A stretch of DNA of 64,000 nucleotides from Trachythela sp. YZ-2020. Taxonomy: Eukaryota; Cnidaria; Anthozoa; Malacalcyonacea; Clavulariidae. How positions within the stretch are numbered: position 1 is the stretch's first letter; every line of letters begins with the position of its first letter. The notes beneath the pieces were generated by a model. That model ran no database searches and was not told the origin of the DNA. It saw only the letters and a list, made by a program, of their open reading frames with translations. Of the stretch, positions 1 to 10,500 are shown in pieces. The translations under genes and the position numbers were made by a program. The stretch spans positions 496,001-560,000 of the forward strand of contig JADLSH010000162.1 in the NCBI GenBank assembly GCA_016169945.1, given 5' to 3'.

Positions 1-952
1 TGTCATTTGCACCATGCAAATTTACATTCAGTCTCCAGGTTTTGGACTTGGGTATATCGATGTGAAATTGATGACCAGTGGGCAAATGTAGTGACAGCTT
101 GGCTGCATCACAATCACAGACTAATTCAACCGTGTCACCTTGTTTAGTCAGATTTTGTAAAGTATTGTCATTCGTAACTGACCCATCTTTCCAAACTTGA
201 ACACCACTGGACCCGAGTGCCCATCCATATGAACCAGGCCATCCATATGAATTGTTATCCGGTGGTACAACATCCCCTTTCACTATGCCAACAAACATCC
301 AATAATTATTTTGAAACGACTCCAACTTCAACTTGAGATTCACAATCCCTTCTTGGTAAATATTTTCACCAAGAACATATTGATGCCCCCGAGTTGCATC
401 ATGAACTGCGACTTTCCCGTCTTCCTCAAGAGTGACTCCTTGGCTGTGCAAATTGAATTTCTCGCCAGGCACAATCTCAGTGGGGACGATTTCATCACTC
501 AAGCCAAGATACTTCACCAAACTATCAAAATTTTCCACATGATCTTCAGGGACTTTCGGTAATGGTGGGGGATTCTCTGGAGTCGCAATTTTCTTTGCTC
601 TTAAATAATCCAAAATAAAAACAAAACATTGTGGATTAAAATCAAAGAATACTGCGCCATCTTGATCACGCTTGAGACTGTCTTCCCAACGTCCACTAAA
701 CATGGAGGCGAGTAAGGAGTCTTCCACTTGACAGAGAGTAGATCTTTCGGTTGTAAATTTTTGTCCTCCAACGTTTAGATGTATTATATCATCGTCGCTG
801 ACCACGACGGCTTGCATCCTTTGCTTTTCTGCGTTATACGCTTGGACTTCCGCTTTCATTTTAGCTCGCTCGGCTTCGATAATTTCATTAAATTCCTGCT
901 TGAATCGCTTCACCAACTCATCGAATTTCGTCAATAAATCTTCGCTGCTCAT
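1..952 (-). CDS. BTB/KCTD-type protein, copy 1 (runs off left edge)
   Basis: The reading frame starts at an ATG whose complement is at 950-952 and stays open to the first base of the window. By alignment with the intact copy at 2692-3669, only about 22 bases including the stop are missing. The protein has an N-terminal acidic/basic coiled-coil stretch, then a BTB/T1 tetramerisation domain containing HLNVGGQKF, then a C-terminal domain with a SPRY-like look (WMFVGIVKGD, GVQVWK). Compared with copy 2 it has one codon deleted (near 391) and scattered substitutions but no frameshift, so it is probably functional. KCTD-type BTB proteins commonly act as oligomeric adaptors, often for cullin-3 ubiquitin ligases; that role is inferred from the family. 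The gene is intronless here, and about 300 bp of upstream sequence is shared with copy 2. Confidence 0.8.
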   Translation of the reverse strand, partial: MSSEDLLTKFDELVKRFKQEFNEIIEAERAKMKAEVQAYNAEKQRMQAVVVSDDDIIHLNVGGQKFTTERSTLCQVEDSLLASMFSGRWEDSLKRDQDGAVFFDFNPQCFVFILDYLRAKKIATPENPPPLPKVPEDHVENFDSLVKYLGLSDEIVPTEIVPGEKFNLHSQGVTLEEDGKVAVHDATRGHQYVLGENIYQEGIVNLKLKLESFQNNYWMFVGIVKGDVVPPDNNSYGWPGSYGWALGSSGVQVWKDGSVTNDNTLQNLTKQGDTVELVCDCDAAKLSLHLPTGHQFHIDIPKSKTWRLNVNLHGAND

Positions 953-1240
953 TTTATCACGCTCTAAATCAGGCTTGGAAAGATTTTCGGTTTAGTAAGA
1001 GACGGCAACACAGCTTAAGAAATAACTAGCCAAGCTTGTCTTCGTAGCAAAAGCACTTTATTCCGGGAAGCTGATATTGTGAAATCTGCTTTCTCTTTAT
1101 TATTCAAATGTTGTCATCTGATTGGAAACAAATAGCCATGACCATGGTTTCATGTTTCATTATGAAAACTAGCAAGATATTATGCTGAATATTTTACGGA
1201 CCTTTGACCTGAGCTAGTGTCTAGTGGTATTCAATGAAAG

Positions 1241-1429
1241 CCTGATTTATACTACGAAAAGTAACCTGGGTTAAAAACAGGTTAACTTTAACCCATGTTA
1301 GTTTTTTGAAGTTTAAAAATGTCTTACCTGGTTTGATCGGGGTTAGTTTGAACTCTATTGCAGAACCTAGCACTAGCTCAGACTAACTCGCGGGTCGAAC
1401 CCAGGTTAGTTTTCGTAATATAAATCGGG
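1241..1429. mobile_element. MITE with about 30-bp TIR
   Basis: The left end CCTGATTTATACTACGAAAA and the right end ending TTTCGTAATATAAATCGGG are inverted copies, both continuing into AACCTGGGTT / AACCCAGGTT. The length is about 190 bp and there is no ORF. It lies in the 5' region of the copy 1 BTB gene. Confidence 0.7.
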
Positions 1430-2512
1430 AAGAAAGTATGAGCAATCTACTTCAGGATGTGAGGCAACCAAAAGGTAAACTTGAAGTAAGCAAGTTAAGT
1501 AAATTCGAGAGACGATTGATAGTAATACTGACTCAGTCAATAAATATAGATTTCTAAGTCTAAAGATCGGTAATTGTTTGAACTTTGAAGCGCGATTTCT
1601 TTCTTAGCTATACCTAAGATACGATATCATAAATATCGAGTACTTTTAAATATCCACGCTGCAACGATTTGCTCAGAATATATTGCGCTTTTAAAATATA
1701 CAACAATTTTAAAGAACAGTATATACGACTTTGCGCAAAGCAATAAGATTGCGTGCGCTTTCAATGAGATAAAGTGAAACACGAATACATGCGAATTAAC
1801 GCATTTTACCCGACGATTACCTAAACTCTTATTGCCACTGTCTGTCACTGAAATATCTCACAGTCAGGGTCTTAGCCAGGATTAGCAATCTACCCATCAA
1901 AAAGTGTGCACTAGGTAACCCCCCTCCCCGAAAAAAAATGTTTTCCTTGGTTGTTAAATGTTGATATGTAATTAGGGCAAGATTTAATCTTGTGCGGTTG
2001 TACTAACTACTAAAGATGAAATACTGGAGTTTTGTTTTTAAGTGTTTTAGTATATTTTTGCTCGTCCACATTCAAAAATACCCGCCCAAAAGACGGGTGG
2101 ACGGGCCTCTGGCTAAGCCCATGCTCACAGTATCACGCTGGCTCTCACAGGGATAAATGTACTGCAATATTTTATAAGACGATTGCAAGCTTGTGTTTAG
2201 AAACTACGATGTGTTTTTTATACAAACATTTTATTTAACATCGATTTGAAAAACTTTACTACTTATGAAAACTATCACGATATTTTACTGGTATATAAAT
2301 GAAAATATTTTATTCATATATTTGTTATTACTTGATTCCTAATTACTACATGCTCAAGCAAACCTAATAAAACAAACAAACGTCATGGCACTATATTCTA
2401 TAACTTCGATAATGCGTGTTTTTTCATTTGCGACAAACAAATTTACATTTTGGTTAAAGTTCATTATCATATTGTAAGGACTGGTTATGTTTACAAAACA
2501 GGCACAAAGCAC

Positions 2513-2673
2513 GCTTTCCATTGACACGGTCAGACCAGAGTTTCTCTTTCATATTTGATGGAATGATCTAGACTAAATTGATCCGATCAGACCAGTCTCA
2601 AATCCCAAAGTTTTGTATTCCATTGAACAATTTGATCAATCTGACCGATCTGACTGTGTTAATATGGAAAGTG
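2513..2673. mobile_element. MITE with GGTCAGA-type TIR
   Basis: The left end TTTCCATTGACACGGTCAGA matches the right end TCTGACTGTGTTAATATGGA in inverted orientation, with further internal inverted GATC-rich segments. It lies about 20 bp beyond the BTB copy 2 stop codon, so it is probably in or next to the 3' UTR. Confidence 0.65.
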
Positions 2674-2691
2674 CCCAAAGTCTTAATTTGA

Positions 2692-3669
2692 TTATTCATT
2701 GATAATACGTATTTTGTCATTTGCACAAAGCAAATTTACATTCAGTCTCCAGGTTTTGGACTTGGGTATATCGATGTGAAATTGATGACCAGTGGGCAAA
2801 TGTAGTGACAGCTTGGCTGCATCAGAATCACAGACTAACTCAACCGTGTCACCTTGTTTAGCCAGATTTTGTAAAGTATTGTCATCCGTACGTGACCCAT
2901 TTTTCCAAACTTGAACACCACTGGAACCGGGTGACCATCCATATGAACCAGGCCATCCATATGAATTGTTATCCGGTGGTACAACATCCCCTTTCACTAT
3001 GCCAACAAACATCCAATGATTATTTTGAAACGACTCCAACTTCAACTTGAGATTCACAATCCCTTGTTGGTAAATATTTTCACCAAGAACATATTGATGC
3101 TTCCATTGAGTTGCATCATGAACTGCGACTTTCCCGTCTTCCTCAAGAGTGACTCCTTGGCTGTGCAAATTGAATTTCTCGTCAGGCACAATCTCAGTGG
3201 GGACGATTTCATCACTCAAGCCAAGATACTGGACCAAGTTATTAAAACGTTTAACTTGATCTTCAGGAACTTTCGGTAATGGTGAGGGGTTCTCTGGCGT
3301 TGCAATTTTCTTCCCTCTTAGATAATCCAAAATATAAGCAAAATATTGTGGATTAAAATCAAAGAATACGGCGCCATCTTGATCTCGCTCGAGACTGTCT
3401 TCCCAACGTCCACTAAACATGGAGGCGAGTAAGGAGTCTTCCACTTGACAGAGAGTTGATCTTTTGGTTGTAAATTTTTGTCCTCCAACGTTTAGATGTA
3501 TTATATCATCGTCGCTGACTACGACGGCTTGCATCCTTTGCTTTTCTGCGTTATACGCTTGGACTTCCGCTTTCATTTTAGCTCGCTCGGCTTCGATAAT
3601 TTCATTAAATTCCTGCTTGAATCGCTTCACCAACTCATCGAATTTCGTCAATAAATCTTCGCTGCTCAT
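2692..3669 (-). CDS. BTB/KCTD-type protein with SPRY-like C-terminus, copy 2
   Basis: A complete, intronless frame of 325 residues. Residues 1-50 are charged and heptad-like (MSSEDLLTKFDELVKRF), suggesting a coiled coil. Residues about 57-155 form the BTB/T1 domain: IIHLNVGGQKFTTKRSTL, then a SLLASMFSGRW motif and FFDFNPQYFAYILDYLR. Residues about 180-325 resemble a SPRY-like beta-sandwich (NHWMFVGIVKGD, GVQVWKNG, GDTVELVCDSD). BTB/T1 proteins of the KCTD class oligomerise and often serve as substrate adaptors; the partner here cannot be read from sequence. The gene lies tail-to-head behind copy 1 on the - strand, about 830 bp upstream of the first visible MED23 exon on the + strand, hence probably inside a MED23 intron. 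The start was chosen because it is the first ATG in both copies and the upstream sequence carries stops. Confidence 0.85.
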   Translation of the reverse strand: MSSEDLLTKFDELVKRFKQEFNEIIEAERAKMKAEVQAYNAEKQRMQAVVVSDDDIIHLNVGGQKFTTKRSTLCQVEDSLLASMFSGRWEDSLERDQDGAVFFDFNPQYFAYILDYLRGKKIATPENPSPLPKVPEDQVKRFNNLVQYLGLSDEIVPTEIVPDEKFNLHSQGVTLEEDGKVAVHDATQWKHQYVLGENIYQQGIVNLKLKLESFQNNHWMFVGIVKGDVVPPDNNSYGWPGSYGWSPGSSGVQVWKNGSRTDDNTLQNLAKQGDTVELVCDSDAAKLSLHLPTGHQFHIDIPKSKTWRLNVNLLCANDKIRIINE

Positions 3670-4050
3670 TTTATCACGCTCTAAATCAGGCTTGGAAAGA
3701 TTTTCGGTTTAGTAAGAGACGGCAACACAGCTTACGAAATAACTAGTCAAGCTTGTCTTCGTAGTAAAAGCACTTTATTCCGGGAAGCTGATATTGTGAA
3801 ATCTGCTTTCTCTTTATTATGCAAATGTTGTCATCTGATTGGAGACAAATAGCCATGACCATGGTTTCATGTTTCATTACGAAAACTAGCAAGATATTAT
3901 GCTGAATATTTTACGCACCTTTGACCTGAGCTAGTGTCTAGTGGTATTCAACGAAAGCCTGATTTACACTGCGAAAAATAAACCTAGGAAAAATTTACTT
4001 TAACCAGGGATAGTTTGTATTGCAAGCCATATATCGCTTGAGAGCGACCT

Positions 4051-4433
4051 CTAGAGAAAACAGTTTAGAACTGATAGAGCTATACAGTATAAATAAAGTT
4101 AGTTTAGTTTAGGTTTCCTTCTGTAGTAACACTGGATCAATAAGAGATGACCCTTACTGGACCTCTACGAAGAACAGTTTAGAACTGATAAAGCTATCCA
4201 GTATAAATAAAGTTAGTTTAGTTTAGGTTTCCTCCTGTAGTAACACTGGATCAATGAGAGATGATCCTTACTGGACCTCTAGGAACAGTTTGGAACTGAT
4301 AAAGCTATCCAGTATAAATATAGTTAGTTTAGTTTAGGTTTCCTCCTGTAGTAACACTGGATCAATAAGAGATGATCCTTACTGGACCTCTAGGAAGAAC
4401 AGTTCAGAACTGATTGAGCTATCCAGTATAAAT
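4051..4433. repeat. 114-bp satellite array, locus 1
   Basis: About three and a half units contain CAGTATAAATAAAGTTAG, GGTTTCCTCCTGTAGTAAC and CTTACTGGACCTCTAG. The same unit forms arrays at 22555-23370 (opposite strand) and 31640-31950. Confidence 0.85.
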
Positions 4434-4504
4434 AAGGTTCGTGTGGCGTATTTAGGGTAAAATGTTGACCTATCGAGGTTTTCAAGCATATATTGTTATT
4501 TCAG

Positions 4505-7500
4505 ATTTTGAAAATTTATCCTGAAGGGAAAATATCGCCACATTGGGTAAGTCGATTGGATAATTTAAGGTGGCTTTCTGCAATTTTTGAAATAGCAGAT
4601 GCACTATCCAGTCCTTGTTTTCAGATCTGTGCAATATACCATTTTCCACGAAGGTACATTAACGTACTGGGGCCGGTTGTACGAAGCCCGTTTGGCTTAA
4701 ACGGTGGATAACTCGAAAATATAGATCAAGTCTATACATTCATCGAACAACCAAGCTAAAATATTTCAACTTGAATAGAACAATTATATTTGCAACTACA
4801 TATTAAGGGCATAAGATGTAAGTTCAGTCATTCACCAAATGTGTGAAAGTGTTTCTTAATTTTGGCTTATCCGCCGTTTAAGGTAAACGGCCTTCGTACA
4901 ACCGGCCTCTGCATGTTTTTTTGTAGTTTTCATTAACGTATACATTCATGTTCTCAATGTTTACAGGCAATATCAAAAGTTCTGACCGACTTTGTTGACG
5001 GATTTAGACCGCTTGCACATTTAGTCACAGTCTCAGGTTTGTAAATCAGAGATATAGATTGATAAATTTAGTTAAAAATGAAAGAGCGTGACGGATTTTG
5101 AAGTATTTCTTATATTTTTTTCACGAAAGTATTGACGACAACGCGAATATAATTGCGTTTTACTGCATAGCTTTACCAGAGCACTGAAAACAATAAAAAA
5201 TATGGTTCTATTTCGTACAAAAAGTCCGAAAAAAGTCTGACAAACTCCCAAAAAGTCCAACACCAGCGATAAAATTCCCGATGAAATTCGAAAGTCCAAA
5301 AGTCTTGTACACTTTTTAGGAATGATTTGTCCCTCGATGTGACCAACATTCGTTAATTTCACAGAAAGAATATGTTAAACCTTTCACTTTGTCCACAGGT
5401 CGTTGTCATCTTCATCCAATTATCGGTTCTCCGTGCAGTTCACTCCACGCTGTAAATTCTGGCATTTGGAGACTGGATCAGAAGCAACTGACTTTCAATT
5501 TTAAAGTACAACTTCCTTATGATAAAGTGAGTATTTATTGTTGTATATAGAACAATGGTGTTATCTTCGGCGCGTGTGGTTCACCGAGGACGTGCCGCTA
5601 ATGTCTGCCAGGCAGAAAAGTGTCCCCAAAAACATGGCGGATTTGGGCTTTTGCTGACGTCAATTGACGTCAAAATCCGCCATGTTTTTGCCAGTGAACT
5701 CAATTTGGTTACCTGGAACGATAACAAGCGGTGAAAAGTGAAGCCGAAACAACAGTGCCTACGCCATCAAACGTGATTGATTTCACAACGGCCAAGTTCA
5801 AAATAAGTTCACGAAAATAGAAAAAAAACTTGGAAAGCTGTTAAAACCTGCACGATAGCTTATCTTATCCCATATTTTTATGGATTTCATAAACTTTTTG
5901 CACAAACTAGCTTATACGCCTTGTACGACTGACAAAAAACAAAATATTTTCGCTGTTTGAACAAAAACACTGAGAAAACTAACTTACTTCAGTCACTCAG
6001 TGACAAAGATATGTTTTCCTCCTAGTTTTCCTTCTGTAATCTTTTTTAGCCAGTTACAAAGTAGAAACTACTTCGATTTGCAAAAAAACTGTTGTTTTTT
6101 TTCCAAAAAATAACACAAAAATAGAGTTTACGTACGGACCGCGCAGTAAATAAGTTGTGGGGGACTGAAACTGACGTACGGACCGCGTGAAATTGACTTT
6201 TGAGGGACTGAAACTGACGTACGGACCGCGTAAAAGGACTGGGATTTAGGCTTCACTTTTTTCCGCCTGAATGATTGAATGTTATCGTTCCAGATATTAG
6301 AAATTTATGGAGTTCACTGGTTTTTGCTGACACTTTTTTCTGTCGAGCACTTCCTTTTTTCTTCCTTTTTTCCTTTTTTCTGTCGAGCACTTCACTTTTT
6401 TTTGTCGAGCACTTTTTTCTGTCGAGCACTTCCACTTTAATATTATATAGCTCAGTGGTGTAGTCTCACGAGAATACTGAATACGTCATTGTGGCATTAT
6501 CGTGGATTTCATCGAAGTGCCGTTTTCGCCTATATCTTGCGAAATACCGAGTGTTATAAGACAAGCTATATATCGCTAGAATCCTTGAACAACGAGGAGT
6601 ATTTTGGTGTATAGTTTGTTGTTTTAGCATGTCTAGAACTCGAGTTATTAAGGAAAGTTGGCGTACGTATTAATGTCAGCCATGTTGGATTTTATTTTAA
6701 TTAGTTTGAATTTGCCCAGTGGAATTTTCCACCCAAACTGGCGAAAACCGAATAATTACGAGTTGTGATGTCTTTCATACAGTTAGCTGAACTAGAATTT
6801 GCCCGCACTCTAGAGTAGAGCGTCTGCCACGCAGGCTACCCGCACTCATCTATTGCCTGTCAACTCGAAAAGCGACTAATCGTTCAAATTTCACTGCGGT
6901 TTTGAATTCATCTAGTCTCGCGCGAAGGAGCCTAGTCTTGTGTTAACACTTAAGCCCTGGGCAAACGAGAATGAGAGTTGATGAGAGTTGGCAAGCGAGA
7001 GTTTGCACGAGAGTTTCATCATTAACTCTAACGGCCCCGGTCAAACGAGAACAAGAGTTGTATCAGACTTGATGACAGTCATGCATTGAGATTTGCAACT
7101 CCGCTTGCGTTTGACCCGGTCAACTCTCATCAACTCTCATGCACTTTCATCAACTTTGAGCTCGTTCAAATTGTGATGAGAGCTTCTCCTCGTTTGACTG
7201 ATACGCGTGGTACTATCCAGTCAAAGGCATTAGGCAAAGGATCCTCTATTAAGACGTATGGTGGTCCGTCATGAGTGGCGATCTCTCGTTTGTATAAATC
7301 AGACCATTTACTGTGCAATGCAAAAGTTACGACTGTCGAATTTTCACTTTCTTTCAGGACATTTCGGGAAGACAATACGAGCTCCTTCGTGCAATTGTAA
7401 AGCAACCACACTCCAGAGAATCCGTCAGTACCATCCTGAGTTTAAATAAATCGGTAAGATCATGAGAATATCTCTCGAACGCGTGGTACCAGTGTGGCTT

Positions 7501-10500
7501 ATACACGATACGCTTCGGGTCTTTAAGATCAAACTACCTGATAATTTCAACAAGAACTTGACGGCGTTTCGAACAAGAACTTCCAGACGAACGGCCTTCG
7601 CTCGAAACGTCGAAGTTCTTGGTGAATTTTTCAGGTAGTTTGAGCTTCAAGACCCCGGAGCTTATTGTAAGATCATATGATAAACCTCTCTAAGGTGCGG
7701 GCCCCAAACATAATACCATGCCTTGCATAGTACCATTCCTTGCGACAAATCAGGCATTTTGAACTGCCAGTATGGAAGACAAACAGGCTTAACAACAGTT
7801 TTATCATGTGTAATTCTAATAAATATTTAAGGTAATTAATTAGTTTTTATAGCAATTATGTCAATAGTCCTACAAATGGCTGCTGAGAATCTGAGATACA
7901 GTCGAACCTGTATTAAGCGGTCACCTTCGGAGATTTCGCAAGTGACCGCTTAATACAGGTTGACCGCTTAATACAGGTCTTGTAGAATATCTACACACGG
8001 CTTAAATATAACATTTAATGTAACTAAATTTGAACTAAACAGTAATACGTTTCAATACACATACCAATACGTCCACACGAACTGAAAATACTGTTGACAC
8101 TGTCAGTGATTACGGAAGTTCGAGTAATGAGATAAACAAAACTTAAAGACTTTGACATGTTGCCGAATAAAGATTTAATTATATATTGTATTATGTTTGC
8201 TGTACTTCCCACTGACCGTTTAATACAGTTTCAAAACAATGAAAAATTAAGTTTGTGACCGTGGAAAAGGTGACCGCGTTCGCTTAATAGAGGTGACCGT
8301 TCAATAAAGGTCACTTAAATAGTATTTATATTATGAAATTTTCGGGACTTTGCCACATGAACGCTTAACAAAGGGTGACCGCTTAATACGGTGCCGCTTA
8401 ATACAGGTTCGACTGTACTATATATTGTATTCCCACGAGGCTACTGATGTGTTGAACGTATTTAAAACTATGATTACTCCCATCATTCTTTCAGCGCTCA
8501 TATTGTACTTTTGACTATTGTCTGTGACAAGCTTAATCGGAATAGCTGTATGTGATTTTTAGGTTCGTGAAAGATGCCCTGTTTTAGATGAAGTTATTGT
8601 GGACCTTGTCATGGAAGCACTTGAGAAATGCGAACTGGAAACTAGTCTTGAAAACGTTGCATTGCTATGGCAACGATTGTCTAGTCTTGGCATATCATAT
8701 GCTCTTTTTACTTTATTGAACTTTACCGCAATAATCTCAGCCTTAAGCGATAAGGTACGGTAGAATTGTGTTCGGGAACTCGATATACCCACAAGATTGA
8801 GCTGCTTTTTATCATATAAATGATATAACTAGGGTACCTGCAAGGTAGGGAATGCTGCGGGACTGTTATTATTCTTTAGCTTCTTGAAACAAACATGCAA
8901 ACAAATATGCAACACAAATTATATTCAGTAGACGGCTAGACGGTAATTATTAATTAGCATTGACCCAGTGGCTTGCGCGCTGTCAGTAGATGCATACCCT
9001 AGCATAGTTTGCAGGATGAGACAAGCTAAATATATCACGACACATGAAAGACATCAAATTTTCAAACTATCAATATTTTCCATGTATTGTTCTTCCACAT
9101 GAATTCCCACATGAAACCCATGTTTACTGCGACGAGTAATTTGACACTGCCACGCAAGGAAATTTGCATATTTTTGTAGCGTATAAAAGCGTTAAAAATA
9201 TATACATGTGCGCAAAATAATTTTGCATTTGGAAAGCTATAAACGAAATGCGAGTCACCTACATGCGAGTCACCTACATGTAAAGCACAACTCATTTCAA
9301 CTCATTGCCATTCGAATATTTGTCTTAGTGCGCGCAGAACTGAGACCCTGTCTGTTCTGACAATAATATGTGAACGCGACTAGACAAAAATATTAAGCCC
9401 ATTGTAAAATAGGAATAAAAACATATTTCTATGCCTACAGTAGCCTATTTAAAAGGTCAAACCTTGCACAAATCAGAATTATTCAGTCAGGCAATTTAGA
9501 CGATCAATTGCATATCTGTGACTTTGTGTCAAGTTCACGCGGAGTCACAATCGTCAAGCGGCATACATGAAACATCACTTGATGCAAAATATGGAAATCA
9601 GCAAGAGAAAGCAAACGCGAATGGATAGACTATGTAAGACTTCCATGCTTTACAGCACTAACAGCTCAAGCAAAGTCGATAGCACATTAGCAGTATATAT
9701 AGTTTATATATAAACAGACACTGAATCTAGCAGCGATCGATTGTGTGCTTTCAGCGTTTCATAGATATATAAATTGAGATTGCCAACTTTCCAAAAAGGA
9801 GTAAACAAATGTAAACGTAACTTATAAACAAAAGACAAAATATCTTACCTTGAAGACTCCGTCAGTCAAAATCGAAGACTCCGTCCGTCAAATCGAAAAG
9901 CACATGGACTCTGTGACATGGAACTGAGCGAGTTTAAAATTTGTGTTCTGCGCATAGCAAGCGCGCACGACCACAATTCCATGCGCTAAATAAAATTTAC
10001 TTCAAAACCCCCTCTCTGCATATATTAGGTTGCTGCTACGCTCGCTCGCTCCAGGCTCGCTCGCTCCGCAGCAATTACGGCATTAAACAGCAACACAGCT
10101 GGGAGTAACATTGAACCGATAAAGGATGGCTCCTACAAGACCTCTAATTACAACTGTTTTGACTGAAACCTAAGTTCAAGCTCACCATAGTTGACATTAT
10201 CATAATCTTAGTGTTATCTCATGTTGTACATTTACACACGTAAAAATCTCACATCTTGTCAACAAGATGTGTTCGCAACAGACTTGTGGCAAGCTTGTCA
10301 ACAAGTTGTAACAATGTTGTCATTTTATCAAGTTGCTACAAGGTTGTCACTCAGTCGCTCACAACTTGTTAACAAGTTGTTGAATTGCCGGGCGATAACA
10401 AGTTGTTGAAACAGCTTGTAACCAGTCTGTTGAGTCAACAACCTTGTAGAAAGTTGTCAACAAGCCGTTGACAACTTTGTCAACAAGCTGGGAACAAGCA

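Larger units (their letters stand above)
1..3968. repeat. Tandem gene duplication, offset about 2717 bp
   Basis: Coding sequence plus about 300 bp upstream is nearly identical between 1-1250 and about 2715-3968. The upstream similarity stops where a TIR element (1241-1429) sits in copy 1. Copy 2 keeps only a diverged start of the same element (about 3958-4000), so the duplication probably included that element. Confidence 0.85.

Noticed and set aside
311..562. + strand frames over the BTB genes (also 3016-3279, 3464-3712)
   Set aside because: Antisense shadows of the BTB coding sequence.
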